Positions 8,271 through 17,218 of a stretch of 64,000 nt of DNA are shown in pieces. Below the pieces are notes generated by a model. The model had not been told where the DNA came from and searched no databases. It worked only from the letters and a program-made list of their open reading frames with translations. Numbering within the stretch: the stretch's first letter is position 1; every line of letters starts with the position of its first letter. The DNA is from Sphingopyxis sp. JAI128. GTDB lineage: Bacteria; Pseudomonadota; Alphaproteobacteria; Sphingomonadales; Sphingomonadaceae. The position numbers and the translations under genes were made by a program. The DNA lies in the NCBI RefSeq assembly GCF_014207235.1, contig NZ_JACHDA010000002.1:1-64000 (forward strand), in the 5' to 3' direction.

Positions 8271-9950
8271 ATGATCCGCGCCGCGCTTTATGCCCGCTAT
8301 TCCTCCGATCAACAGAGTTCGGCGTCGATCGCCGACCAGCAGCGTATCTGCCGCGAACGCGCATCGCGCGAGGGGTGGCAGATCGAAGGCGCCTATCAGG
8401 ATGCCGCGATTTCGGGCGCGAGCATGATCCTGCGCCCTGGCATCCAGCGGCTGCTCGCCGATGCGCAGGCGGGCAAGTTCGATATCGTCCTCGCCGAGGC
8501 GCTCGACCGCGTGTCGCGCGATCAGGCCGATGTCGCGACGCTCTACAAGCACCTCCAGTTTGCGCGGGTGCCGCTCGTCACGCTCGCCGAAGGCGAGATC
8601 AGTGAGCTGCATGTCGGGCTCAAGGGGACGATGAATGCGCTGTTTCTCAAAGATCTAGCCAAAAAGACGCATCGTGGCCTGCGCGGGCGGATCGAGAAGG
8701 GTTTCTCCGCCGGGCCGAATGCCTACGGCTATCGCATCGTCCGGCGGCTGAACAGCGAAGGCGAAATTGTGCGCGGGGAGCGCGAGATCGATCCAGCGGA
8801 AGCGCTCATCGTCGAGCGCATCTTCCGCGAGTTCGCGTCGGGCAAGAGTCCGCGCGCGATTGCCCGCGATCTCAACGCCGATGGCGTCCCCGGCCCGAAA
8901 GGTTCTGCGTGGCGCGATACCGGTATTCGTGGAGATGTGCGACGCGGCACCGGCATCATCAACAATGAGCTGTACGCGGGGGTGCGCGTCTGGAACCACA
9001 AACATTATGTCAAAGATCCCGGCACGGGGAAGAGCGTCACCCGCCTCAATCCCGAAACCGAATGGATCAGGAAGGCGGTTCCCGATCTGCGCATAGTCGG
9101 CGAGGACCTATGGGACGCGGTCAAGCACCAGCAGGAGGACATCGCCCGGCGTTACGTGGCGGTCAAGGAAGCGGCAGAGGCGCGAGCGCTGCATAGCAAG
9201 CGGCGTCCTGCCTATCTGCTCTCAGGCCTGCTCGAATGCGGCGTGTGTGGCGGCACCTACGCGATTGTCGTCGGCGACCGCTATGGATGCGCCGGCCATC
9301 ACCGCAAGCGCACGTGCGCCAACGGGCGGACGATCAAGCGGCAGACGCTGGAACGCCGCGCGCTCGTCGGCATCGCCGACCGGCTGGTGTCGGCCGACAA
9401 GGTTAAAGCAGCCGTCGCCGCATATGCCGCTCATATCAATCGCGAGAATCGCGAGCGGCGCGTCCAGGCTGACGCCGATGCCCGCGCACTCGCCAAGACC
9501 GACCGCGCGATTGCGGGCATCATGGCGGCCATCGAGGACGGGCTCTATCAGCCCACGATGAAGGCCCGCATGGCCGAACTTGAACGCGAGCGGGAAGAAA
9601 TCACCGTGCGGCTTACCGAAGCGCCGCCCGTCATTCCCGACGTTCATCCCGGCATCGCTGAAATCTACAAGCGTAAGGTCGCAGCACTGACTGAGACGCT
9701 TGGCGATTCCGACACACGGCTCGATGCCTCAAGTGACATCCGCTCGCTCGTCGGCAAGATCATCCTTCATCCCGGTGAAAAGCGCGGCGAGGTTCGCGCC
9801 ACCCTCCACGGTTCGCTCATGGGCATTCTTGACTTCGTAAACCACACGCCGCAACCGGACGAACGCCGAGTTATAACATCGGTGCCCCCGGGTTCGCGGG
9901 AACGACGAACAGGTCATGTCAGTCGCGGCAATAGCCCTCGCCGTCCTTGA
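8271..9950 (+). CDS. Large serine recombinase (site-specific integrase)
   Basis: A 559-residue large serine recombinase. Residues 1-150 are the catalytic resolvase domain: the nucleophile serine lies in ARYSSDQQ, with later catalytic arginines in EALDRVSRD. A recombinase domain (about 160-290) follows, then a zinc ribbon with four cysteines (CGVCGG ... GCAGHH ... CANG) and a coiled-coil region rich in Arg, Glu and Ala (about 370-450). It would cut and join att sites to insert or excise the neighbouring island. The ATG has AAAGGAAG upstream. The last ~20 residues (from about SVPPGSRERR) read through a chromosomal repeat and overlap the host lipoprotein gene by 32 bases, so the native C-terminus probably ended slightly earlier and was extended by insertion at this site. 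Confidence 0.93.
   Translation: MIRAALYARYSSDQQSSASIADQQRICRERASREGWQIEGAYQDAAISGASMILRPGIQRLLADAQAGKFDIVLAEALDRVSRDQADVATLYKHLQFARVPLVTLAEGEISELHVGLKGTMNALFLKDLAKKTHRGLRGRIEKGFSAGPNAYGYRIVRRLNSEGEIVRGEREIDPAEALIVERIFREFASGKSPRAIARDLNADGVPGPKGSAWRDTGIRGDVRRGTGIINNELYAGVRVWNHKHYVKDPGTGKSVTRLNPETEWIRKAVPDLRIVGEDLWDAVKHQQEDIARRYVAVKEAAEARALHSKRRPAYLLSGLLECGVCGGTYAIVVGDRYGCAGHHRKRTCANGRTIKRQTLERRALVGIADRLVSADKVKAAVAAYAAHINRENRERRVQADADARALAKTDRAIAGIMAAIEDGLYQPTMKARMAELEREREEITVRLTEAPPVIPDVHPGIAEIYKRKVAALTETLGDSDTRLDASSDIRSLVGKIILHPGEKRGEVRATLHGSLMGILDFVNHTPQPDERRVITSVPPGSRERRTGHVSRGNSPRRP
9886..9912. repeat. Interrupted chromosomal intergenic repeat, probable island boundary
   Basis: The sequence GGGTTCGCGGGAACGACGAA is one half of the repeat that appears intact at 12708-12728 (TTCCCGC-GAAA-GCGGGAA hairpin with flanking GTCA and CCC). 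Here the second arm is replaced by recombinase DNA. The switch from accessory to core gene content falls at the same place, which makes this the likely right attachment junction of the recombinase island. Confidence 0.5.
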
Positions 9951-10368
9951 CGATCAGGCATTTTTTCTTGCCGGCCAGATATTTGAGGCCGGTCTCGTCG
10001 CCGCTGCCGCGCCGCAGGCTCAGCTCCTCGTCGCCGCGCTTGAACTTGATGCCATGCTCGCTGTCCTCGCCATCATAGGTGCCCTTGGTGTCGAGATCCG
10101 ACTGCATCTCCAGTTTGTACTTGCCGGGTTCGCCGGTGGTTATGGTCACATACATGCCCTCGACGCCGGTCCATTTGCCCGCCCAGCTTGCGAAACGGTG
10201 CGACGCGGTGGCGGGGTCGGTCGCTTCTCCGGTCTCGGTGGGAACCGTTTCGACCGGGACCTCAGTCGTCGTCGTGTCCGTCGGTGCCGGTGCCGGCGCT
10301 TCGGCCTTTTCGCAGCCTGCCAGCAGCACAAGTGCCGCGGCGCTCGCCAGAATTATGCTTTTCTGCAT
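9919..10368 (-). CDS. Small periplasmic lipoprotein
   Basis: A 149-residue exported lipoprotein. The signal sequence ends in the lipobox LLAGC (mature Cys at about residue 18). A Pro/Thr-rich spacer follows (APAPAPTDTTTTEVP), then a compact beta-rich domain with WAGKWTGVEGMYVTI and a C-terminal YCRD. The ATG at 10368 has AAGGAG seven bases upstream; a GTG three bases earlier is less likely. I do not recognise the domain; the WxGxWxGxEG start resembles small lipocalin-like domains, but this is only a resemblance. It is the first core gene beyond the island junction, and its 3' end overlaps the recombinase reading frame. Confidence 0.8.
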   Translation of the reverse strand: MQKSIILASAAALVLLAGCEKAEAPAPAPTDTTTTEVPVETVPTETGEATDPATASHRFASWAGKWTGVEGMYVTITTGEPGKYKLEMQSDLDTKGTYDGEDSEHGIKFKRGDEELSLRRGSGDETGLKYLAGKKKCLIVKDGEGYCRD

Positions 10369-10414
10369 CACGCTTCTCCTTCGACTGCCAAACGCTTCGG
10401 TTCCGATAAGTTTC

Positions 10415-11404
10415 CTATTCGGTGATGATCTCGGCGAACTTCAGCGGATCGACATTGCCGCCCGACAGGGTGACGAGCGTCGCGTCGGTCACCGCGACCT
10501 TCCCCGCAAGCACCGCCGCGAGCGCCGCCGCGCCGCCGGGCTCGACCACGAGGTGCAGCTTCTCGAACACCAGTCGCATCGCATCGCGCACCTCGCGCCG
10601 CGTAACCGCGACGCCTTTCACGCCGCGCGCCTGAAGCACCGCGAAGTTGATCGGCCATGTTTCGGGCGTCTGGAGCGCGTCGCATTCGGTCGGATATGCC
10701 ATATCCTCGACCGACAGGATCTTGCCCGCGGCCAGGCTGCGCGTCACATCGTCCCAGCCCTCGGGCTCGACCGCGACAATCTCGGCCTCGGGACAGGCGA
10801 GCGCGAGTCCCGCCGACAGACCGCCGCCGCCGCAGCAGGCGATCACCTTGTCGGGCCCGTCGATCCCGCACGCCTTCATCTGCGCCGTCGCCTCGATGCC
10901 GGCGCTGCCCTGCCCCTCGATGATCCACGGATCGCCATAGGCGTGGACCAGTGTTCCGCCGCGCTCGGCGAGCAATTTCGCCGCGACGGCGTCGCGCGAT
11001 TCGGTGACGCGATCGTACAGGACGACTTCGGCGCCCAACCTGCGCGTCGCCGCAAGCTTCATCGCCGGCGCGTTGCCGGGCATCACGATCGTTGCCTTTA
11101 TCCCCAGCCGCTTCGCCGCCCACGCCACGCCCTGTGCATGATTGCCGCTCGACACGCCGACGACACCCTCGTTCGCCTGTTCGGGGGTCAAGTCGGTCAG
11201 CCGGTGCCACGCGCCGCGAATCTTGAACGCGCCGACGGGCTGCAGGCACTCTGCCTTGCACCAAATCGCCCGTCCGTCGATCTCGAGCGGCAGCAGCGGC
11301 GTTTGCGGCAGCAATGCAGCGACTTTCGTCGCGGCGCGTTCGACCCCCGCAAGCGTTGGGGCGCGGTTGGGGTCGATCAGGGCTTCGGGGCTTTGCTGTG
11401 TCAT
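10415..11404 (-). CDS. Threonine/serine dehydratase-like PLP enzyme
   Basis: A 329-residue fold-type II PLP enzyme of the threonine ammonia-lyase/serine racemase group. The PLP lysine lies in VGAFKIRGA (about residue 60), the substrate loop is SSGNHAQG, and the glycine-rich phosphate loop is CCGGGGLSAG. The usual length and the absence of a C-terminal ACT domain point to a catabolic or racemase-like enzyme rather than the isoleucine-inhibited IlvA. It would deaminate threonine or serine to the 2-oxo acid and ammonia. It stands alone on the minus strand and diverges from the dehydrogenase gene at 11469. Confidence 0.88.
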   Translation of the reverse strand: MTQQSPEALIDPNRAPTLAGVERAATKVAALLPQTPLLPLEIDGRAIWCKAECLQPVGAFKIRGAWHRLTDLTPEQANEGVVGVSSGNHAQGVAWAAKRLGIKATIVMPGNAPAMKLAATRRLGAEVVLYDRVTESRDAVAAKLLAERGGTLVHAYGDPWIIEGQGSAGIEATAQMKACGIDGPDKVIACCGGGGLSAGLALACPEAEIVAVEPEGWDDVTRSLAAGKILSVEDMAYPTECDALQTPETWPINFAVLQARGVKGVAVTRREVRDAMRLVFEKLHLVVEPGGAAALAAVLAGKVAVTDATLVTLSGGNVDPLKFAEIITE

Positions 11405-11468
11405 GGCTTCGTCCTATAGGGCCGGGCATACAAGACAAGGCGGCATAGGCCGCAACAGGAGATTTTTC

Positions 11469-12677
11469 ATGAGCAAGGTTCTGGTGATCGGCGCAGGCGG
11501 CGTCGGTTCGGTCGCGGTGCACAAGATGGCGATGAACCCCGACATCTTTCCCGACATCACCCTCGCGAGCCGCCGCAAGTTCAAATGCGACGCGATCGCC
11601 GAATCGGTGAAGGAGCGCACCGGCGTCACGATCCAGACTGCCGAGGTCGACGCCGACCATATCGACGCAACCGCGGCGCTGATCCGCTCGGTCGGCGCGA
11701 CGCATGTCGTCAATCTCGCGCTGCCCTATCAGGACCTCACGATCATGGAGGCGTGCCTGTCGACCGGTGCGCATTATCTCGACACCGCCAACTACGAGCC
11801 GCGCGACGAAGCCAAGTTCGAATATCACTGGCAATGGGCGTATCAGGACCGCTTCAGGGACGCCGGGTTGATGGCGCTGCTCGGTTCGGGCTTCGACCCC
11901 GGCGTGACCAGCGTCTTCACGACCTGGCTCCGCAAGCATCATTTCGACCGCATCGACACGCTCGACATCCTCGACTGCAACGGCGGCGATCACGGCCAGC
12001 ATTTCGCGACCAACTTCAATCCCGAAATCAATATCCGCGAAGTGACCGCCGTCGCGCGGCACTGGGAGAATGGCGACTGGGTCGAAACCCCGCCGATGTC
12101 GGTGAAGCAGCAATTCGATTTCGAAGCCGTCGGGCCAAAAAATATGTATCTCATGTATCATGAGGAAATCGAAAGCCTGAAGACGCACCTGCCCGAGATC
12201 AAGCGCATCCGTTTCTGGATGACCTTCGGCGACGCCTATATCCAGCACCTCACCGTACTCCAGAATGTCGGCATGACGCGTATCGACCCGGTGATCTACG
12301 AGGGGCGAGAGATTATCCCGCTCCAGTTTCTCAAAGCCGTTCTCCCCGAACCTTCGAGCCTTGGCGAGACGACCAAGGGCAAGACCAACATCGGCGTCAT
12401 CGCGACCGGCCTCGCCAAGGACGGGACGGAAAAGACGCTCTATCTCTATAACATCTGCGACCATGAGGACGCGTTCGCCGAAACGGGCAATCAGGCGGTG
12501 AGTTACACCACCGGCGTCCCCGCGATGATCGGCGCCGCGATGATGGTCACGGGCACCTGGTCGGGCGACGGTGTGTTCAACATGGAGCAGATGGATCCCG
12601 ATCCCTTCATGGACATGCTGAACAAGCACGGCCTGCCCTGGCAGGTGAAGGAACTCGGCGCGCCGCTCGATTTCTGA
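11469..12677 (+). CDS. Carboxynorspermidine/carboxyspermidine dehydrogenase (saccharopine dehydrogenase family)
   Basis: A 402-residue NAD(P)-dependent dehydrogenase starting MSKVLVIGAGGVGSVAVHKM, a typical Rossmann motif. The whole protein matches the carboxynorspermidine synthase branch of the saccharopine dehydrogenase family (LDTANYEPRDEAKFEY, GSGFDPGVT, LDCNGGDHG). It condenses aspartate semialdehyde with a diamine (putrescine or 1,3-diaminopropane) and reduces the Schiff base to a carboxy-polyamine. The ATG at 11469 has CAGGAG upstream; the in-frame extension to 11142 has no family resemblance. The decarboxylase for its product is encoded at 14253 and a diamine-forming decarboxylase at 17336, so this is the middle step of an S-adenosylmethionine-decarboxylase-independent spermidine route. 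Confidence 0.92.
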   Translation: MSKVLVIGAGGVGSVAVHKMAMNPDIFPDITLASRRKFKCDAIAESVKERTGVTIQTAEVDADHIDATAALIRSVGATHVVNLALPYQDLTIMEACLSTGAHYLDTANYEPRDEAKFEYHWQWAYQDRFRDAGLMALLGSGFDPGVTSVFTTWLRKHHFDRIDTLDILDCNGGDHGQHFATNFNPEINIREVTAVARHWENGDWVETPPMSVKQQFDFEAVGPKNMYLMYHEEIESLKTHLPEIKRIRFWMTFGDAYIQHLTVLQNVGMTRIDPVIYEGREIIPLQFLKAVLPEPSSLGETTKGKTNIGVIATGLAKDGTEKTLYLYNICDHEDAFAETGNQAVSYTTGVPAMIGAAMMVTGTWSGDGVFNMEQMDPDPFMDMLNKHGLPWQVKELGAPLDF

Positions 12678-12707
12678 TCAACGCGCAAGCCAATAACCCA
12701 TTTTTTG

Positions 12708-12728
12708 TCATTCCCGCGAAAGCGGGAA
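12708..12728. repeat. Small intergenic palindromic repeat
   Basis: A TTCCCGC-GAAA-GCGGGAA hairpin (arms 12711-12717 and 12722-12728) preceded by GTCA and followed by CCC. It lies between the dehydrogenase and the alpha/beta hydrolase. It is the intact form of the sequence interrupted near 9890, and a related half copy (CTCGCGCGAACGACGAA) follows at about 12760-12776. Elements of this kind are frequent in sphingomonad genomes and may act as transcription terminators or mRNA-stabilising hairpins. Confidence 0.7.
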
Positions 12729-12792
12729 CCCGGTAGCGACGGTAGAACTGGGTTTCCACTCTCGCGCGAACGACGAAGGGTAGTTTGAGATC

Positions 12793-13881
12793 ATGAAGCT
12801 ACATATGGCCGCGCTTGCCCTATTCGCGGCCTTTTCCACCCCCGCCACCGCGCAAACCGACGACCCCTACGCCCCTGCGCGCGCGATTGTCGCCGACATC
12901 GGCAAGATCGTCACGCCCAACGGCGTGCAGGAGACGTTCGAGGTCACGCTCGGCGGCGCGCGGCAGGTCGTCAATGTCCGCGGTTCCCACCGTGACAATC
13001 CGATCCTGATCTTCGTCCACGGCGGGCCCGGCGCGGTCGAGATGCCCTTCGCCTGGGCATTCCAACGTCCGTGGGAGGATGTCTTCACCGTCGTCCAATA
13101 CGACCAGCGCGGCGCAGGCCGCTCCTATACGCTCAACGATCCCGCGGCGCTCGCCCCGACGATGACGCCTGAACGCTACCGCGACGATGCGATCGAACTC
13201 ATCAAACTGCTTAAAAAACGCTACGCCAAGCGCAAGGTTGTGCTGATGGGCCACAGCTGGGGCTCGATCGTCGGCCTGTCGGTCGCGGTGAAACGCCCCG
13301 ACCTTCTCTACGCCTATGTCGGCGTCGGCCAAGGGATCGATTTCCGCGAGGGAGAAAGGGCTGGGATGGCGTGGACGCGGGCGAAAGCGGTGGCGGCGGG
13401 CGACGCCGACGCCGTCGCTGCGATCGACGCGCTCGCGCCCTATCCAGAGGGCGAGTTCACGATCGCAAAGGCCGACGGCTGGCGCAAATATGCGATCCCC
13501 TACGGTTCGCTCATCTACAACAAACCCGACCTCAAATATTATTTCCAGACACCGCGGCTGTCGCCCGAATATGGACCCGCCGATGTGCAGGCGTGGGGCA
13601 AGGGCAGCGAATTTTCGGTCGCCACGCTCTGGCCGCGTCTCGCCGACGTCAGTTTCAAGCCCGTGCGCAAGATGGACGTGCCGATCATTTTCCTGCTCGG
13701 CCGGCACGATTATACCGTGCCTTCGCCGGTGGCGGCTGACTGGTTCGCACAGGTTCAGGCCCCCTCGAAGAAGCTTATCTGGCTCGAACATTCGGCGCAT
13801 ATGCCGATGGTCGAGGAGCCAGGCCATTTCTTCGCCGCGCTGCTCCGCGACGTTCTGCCGCTGACGAAAGACCCCGAATGA
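12793..13881 (+). CDS. Secreted alpha/beta hydrolase (proline iminopeptidase-like)
   Basis: A 362-residue periplasmic alpha/beta hydrolase. A signal peptide (MKLHMAALALFAAFSTPATA) precedes the fold. The oxyanion motif HGGPG lies near residue 76, YDQRGAGRS shortly after, the nucleophile elbow is GHSWGS (about residue 155), and late acid and histidine residues lie in GRHDYT and EHSAHMPM. These motifs define the S33/proline iminopeptidase-like group; the actual substrate (peptide, ester or lactone) cannot be told. The stop overlaps the next gene (ATGA), so the two are coupled. Confidence 0.88.
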   Translation: MKLHMAALALFAAFSTPATAQTDDPYAPARAIVADIGKIVTPNGVQETFEVTLGGARQVVNVRGSHRDNPILIFVHGGPGAVEMPFAWAFQRPWEDVFTVVQYDQRGAGRSYTLNDPAALAPTMTPERYRDDAIELIKLLKKRYAKRKVVLMGHSWGSIVGLSVAVKRPDLLYAYVGVGQGIDFREGERAGMAWTRAKAVAAGDADAVAAIDALAPYPEGEFTIAKADGWRKYAIPYGSLIYNKPDLKYYFQTPRLSPEYGPADVQAWGKGSEFSVATLWPRLADVSFKPVRKMDVPIIFLLGRHDYTVPSPVAADWFAQVQAPSKKLIWLEHSAHMPMVEEPGHFFAALLRDVLPLTKDPE

Positions 13882-14228
13882 CCGCCTATCTTGCGCCGAT
13901 CGGCCTCCTTTTCGTCTCGAACATCTTCATGACCTTCGCTTGGTATGGGCAGCTTGGCGCGGTGTCCCGGCCGGTGTGGCTCGCCGTGCTGATCGCGTGG
14001 GGCATCGCCTTTTTCGAGTATTGCCTTGTGATCCCCGCGAACCGCATCGGCTATGGTGCTTACAGCGCCGCCGAACTCAAGACCTTGCAAGAAGTCATAA
14101 CCCTGATCATATTCGCGGGGTTTGCGGTCTTCTGGCTCGGTGAGAAGCTAACGGTGAACCACCTCGTTGGCTTCGGCTTCATCGCGGCGGGGGCGTTCTT
14201 CATCTTCAAGGGACCGATTGCGGTCTGA
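13878..14228 (+). CDS. DMT-superfamily small membrane protein (DUF486)
   Basis: A 116-residue inner-membrane protein with four transmembrane helices spanning nearly its whole length. NIFMTFAWYGQ near the N-terminus and FAVFWLGEKLTVNH in the third-fourth helix region match the DUF486 branch of the drug/metabolite transporter superfamily. Four helices of this size usually work as dimers. The ATG overlaps the stop of the hydrolase gene. No substrate can be inferred; co-expression with the polyamine gene 25 bases downstream is possible. Confidence 0.85.
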   Translation: MTAYLAPIGLLFVSNIFMTFAWYGQLGAVSRPVWLAVLIAWGIAFFEYCLVIPANRIGYGAYSAAELKTLQEVITLIIFAGFAVFWLGEKLTVNHLVGFGFIAAGAFFIFKGPIAV

Positions 14229-14252
14229 CTTTATTCAGGAATCCCAAGCGAC

Positions 14253-15440
14253 ATGGAAACCCGTGCCGGCGACCCCGGAGCCTTTGCCCGCTTCGACCTG
14301 ACCCGCGTCCCCTCTCCCGCCTTCGTTGTCGACGCCGCGAAGGTGCGCGCCAACCTCGCGCTGCTGCGCCATATCGGCGATGCGTCGGGGGCGCGCGTGC
14401 TTGCGGCGCTCAAGGCCTTTTCGATGTGGTCGCTCGGTTCGACGGTTGCGGACTATCTCGACGGTGTATGTGCATCGGGCCTTTACGAGGCGAAGCTCGG
14501 ACGCAGCGAATATGGCGGCCCGAACGGCAACAAAGAGGTTGCGACCTATTGCGCCGGTTACAAGGAAGCCGACCTGCCCGAAATCGCGGCGCTTTCCGAC
14601 CATCTGATCTTCAATTCGCCCGGTCAGATCGCGCGCTTTCGCCCGCTGCTGGGCGAGCTTCGCGCGAAGGGTGCGGCGTTCGACGTAGGCCTACGGATCA
14701 ACCCGATGCACAGCGAGGGCGAGGTCGCAAAATATGATCCCGCCGCGCCGTGCAGTCGCCTCGGCTTCCCGGTCAGCCAGCTGCTGCCCGAACATATGGA
14801 GGGCGTCGATGGCATCCACATCCATAGCCTCTGCGAACAGGATTTTCCGCCGCTCCAGCGCACATGGGCAGCGGTGCTGCCAATGCTGCGGCCCTTCTTT
14901 GGCCAGCTCAAATGGCTAAATTTCGGCGGCGGCCATCATGTGACCCGCGCCGATTATCAGACGGACGATCTGATCGCTTTCCTGAAGCAGGTGCGCGCCG
15001 CGACCGACTGCGACGTGATGATCGAACCCGGAGAGGCGATCGCGCTCGACGCCGGCATCCTCGTCGGCGAAATCCTCGACCTGTTCGACAACGGCATGCC
15101 CATCGGGATCACCGACATTTCGGCGACCTGCCACATGCCCGATGTGATCGAGGCGCCCTACCGCCCCGCGATGCTGAACGAAGGCAGCGAAGGCATGCCG
15201 ACGCGGCTCGGCGGCCCGTCGTGCCTCGCGGGCGATGTAATCGGCGACTATCGCCTGCCCGGCGGCGCGCGCATCGGCCAGCGCTTCGCCTTCCTCGACC
15301 AGGCGCATTATTCGATGGTAAAGACCAACACCTTCAACGGCGTCCCGCTGCCGTCGATCTGGCTGTGGGACAGCGAGGTCGACGAACTGGCGCTGATCCG
15401 CGAATTCGGTTATGAGGATTTCAAGACGCGGCTGGGGTGA
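14253..15440 (+). CDS. nspC: Carboxynorspermidine decarboxylase
   Basis: A 395-residue fold-type III PLP decarboxylase of the NspC type. The PLP lysine lies in VLAALKAFSMW (about residue 53). HIHSLCEQDF, NFGGGHHVTR and the C-terminal ATCHMPDVIEAPYRP with MVKTNTFNG are family hallmarks. It removes the carboxyl group from carboxynorspermidine or carboxyspermidine, giving norspermidine or spermidine, after the dehydrogenase encoded at 11469. Its 3' end overlaps the 3' end of the convergent flavoprotein gene by 20 bases, leaving no room for an ordinary terminator between them. Confidence 0.93.
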   Translation: METRAGDPGAFARFDLTRVPSPAFVVDAAKVRANLALLRHIGDASGARVLAALKAFSMWSLGSTVADYLDGVCASGLYEAKLGRSEYGGPNGNKEVATYCAGYKEADLPEIAALSDHLIFNSPGQIARFRPLLGELRAKGAAFDVGLRINPMHSEGEVAKYDPAAPCSRLGFPVSQLLPEHMEGVDGIHIHSLCEQDFPPLQRTWAAVLPMLRPFFGQLKWLNFGGGHHVTRADYQTDDLIAFLKQVRAATDCDVMIEPGEAIALDAGILVGEILDLFDNGMPIGITDISATCHMPDVIEAPYRPAMLNEGSEGMPTRLGGPSCLAGDVIGDYRLPGGARIGQRFAFLDQAHYSMVKTNTFNGVPLPSIWLWDSEVDELALIREFGYEDFKTRLG

Positions 15441-17079
15441 CCTCCGCCAGCGCCTGATGGATATCGCTGACCACGACCGATCCTTCCCCGACCGACGATG
15501 CGACGCGTTTCACCGATCCCTTGCGGACGTCACCGACGGCATAGATGCGCGGCCAGCTCGTTTCGTAACGGGTCGGCATCCGGTCGAGCGACCACCCCGC
15601 CTTTACCAGTTCGAGCGGGGCGATGTCGGTTCCGGTTTTCACGAAACCGCGTTCGTCGCACACCATTTCCTTGGGCAGCCACGTCGTGTTCGGGTTCGCG
15701 CCGAGGAACAGGAACAGGAAGCCGCAATCGCAATGCCCCTCGTCGCCGGTATCGCGGCAACGATAGGTTAGGCCCGCCAGATGCTCCTCGCCGTGGAGCG
15801 CAACGACGTCGGTCGACGGGATGATCTCGATATTCGGATGTTCCTCGAGTCGCTTGACCAGATACTCCGACATCGTCTCGCGCAGGCTGCCGCGACGGAA
15901 GATCACATAGACCTTCTTCGCCACGCTCGCGAGATAGATCGCCCCCTGTCCCGCCGAATTGCCGGCACCGACGATCGTCACCTCGGCATCGCCGCACAGC
16001 TGCGCCTCCATCGGCGTCGCGCCATAATAGATACCGCGGCCTTCATAGGCCTCGATTCCGTCGATCGGCAGCGTCTGATATTTGGCGCCGCTGGCGACGA
16101 CCACCGCCCGGCTGCGCAGCTTGCGCCCATCTGCGAGGTGCAGGCAATAGGCGTCGCCGTCGCGGTTAATCGAGGCCGCGCGCACCGGCGACACGAGCCG
16201 CGCGCCAAATTTCTGCGCCTGTACCGTCGCGCGCCGCGCGAGCTCGTTTCCCGAGATGCCGGTTGGGAAGCCGAGGTAATTTTCGATCTTTGACGACGTG
16301 CCCGCCTGCCCGCCCGGTGCGAGCGAGTCGAGCGCGATCACCGTCAGTCCTTCCGATGCCGCATAGACGGCGGCAGCCAGGCCGCCGGGTCCGCTTCCGA
16401 CGACCAGGACATCGGCCGTCGCGCCATCGGGTAGCAGGTCGAGCCCCAGCCCGGCCGCAAGCTGTTCGAGTGTCGGCTGGACCAGCACCTCGGCAGCGCC
16501 TAGGATCGCGACGGGAAGCTGCGCCTCGCTCAGACCGCGTTCGGCAAGCAGGTGCGCCGCGACCGGACCATCGGCGGGGTCGAACCAGCGATGCGCGACG
16601 CCATGTTTCATAAGCAGGTCGCGCATCGCGTAAACGCTGCGATCCATCGCCGCACCGATGATGATCGTCACCGCAAAACCGCGGTGCTTGCTGAATTCGC
16701 GCCGCGCGGACAGCACGCGGATGAAGATATCGGAAAAATGACTGTTGCCCGCGATCAGCCGCTGGAAATCGGCGTGCGCGATGCGCAGGATCTTGCCGTC
16801 CGCGCCCATCTCGACGCGCGAGAGATGTCGTTGCCCGGTCAGCACCGACAGGTCCCCTGCAAACTGCCCATGCTCCATCCAGCCGACACGCTTGCGCCCT
16901 TCGTCGGTCGACGCGAAAATATCGGTATGGCCCGACAACGTGACGATACAGTCGGGCGCCATCGCGCCCTCTTCGACGATCAGGTCGCCCGCCGCGTGCG
17001 TTTCGACCGTGCCGAACCCACGCAACTCGGCAAGCTCCGCGTCGGAGAAAGTGTGGTTGACCTCGGCGCGGGAAACCAT
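15421..17079 (-). CDS. cNMP-binding domain fused to thioredoxin-reductase-like flavoprotein
   Basis: A 552-residue two-part protein. Residues ~10-130 form a cyclic-nucleotide-binding-like beta barrel (DLIVEEGAMAPDC, GQFAGDLSVLTG). After a linker of about 80 residues, a thioredoxin-reductase-type FAD/NAD(P) module starts at VLVVGSGPGGLAAAVYA, with PGGQAGTSSKIENYLGFP, a second nucleotide loop IVGAGNSAGQ and the FAD C-terminal motif YAVGDVRKGSVKRVA. The redox CxxC of true thioredoxin reductases is missing: the corresponding place reads YYGATPMEAQ. It probably oxidises NAD(P)H for another acceptor, or senses redox state. It is transcribed alone, convergent with nspC and divergent from the decarboxylase at 17336. 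Confidence 0.9.
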   Translation of the reverse strand: MVSRAEVNHTFSDAELAELRGFGTVETHAAGDLIVEEGAMAPDCIVTLSGHTDIFASTDEGRKRVGWMEHGQFAGDLSVLTGQRHLSRVEMGADGKILRIAHADFQRLIAGNSHFSDIFIRVLSARREFSKHRGFAVTIIIGAAMDRSVYAMRDLLMKHGVAHRWFDPADGPVAAHLLAERGLSEAQLPVAILGAAEVLVQPTLEQLAAGLGLDLLPDGATADVLVVGSGPGGLAAAVYAASEGLTVIALDSLAPGGQAGTSSKIENYLGFPTGISGNELARRATVQAQKFGARLVSPVRAASINRDGDAYCLHLADGRKLRSRAVVVASGAKYQTLPIDGIEAYEGRGIYYGATPMEAQLCGDAEVTIVGAGNSAGQGAIYLASVAKKVYVIFRRGSLRETMSEYLVKRLEEHPNIEIIPSTDVVALHGEEHLAGLTYRCRDTGDEGHCDCGFLFLFLGANPNTTWLPKEMVCDERGFVKTGTDIAPLELVKAGWSLDRMPTRYETSWPRIYAVGDVRKGSVKRVASSVGEGSVVVSDIHQALAEVTPAAS

Positions 17080-17218
17080 GACGGAAGAGTCCTTTCGGCT
17101 GTCGCTTGTCGATTATCCCTAACGTGGCAGCGGGCCCTTGTCTCGCATTTGCCCCACTCGGCGCGACGGGGGCCCGTTTCGCCGCGCGCGTTACCCCCGC
17201 GTTACAAAATTGCGCGCT

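Noticed and set aside
10368..12629. A 753-codon minus-strand open frame over the dehydratase and dehydrogenase genes
   Set aside because: It runs antisense to the carboxynorspermidine dehydrogenase and out of frame with the dehydratase, both of which have intact family motifs.
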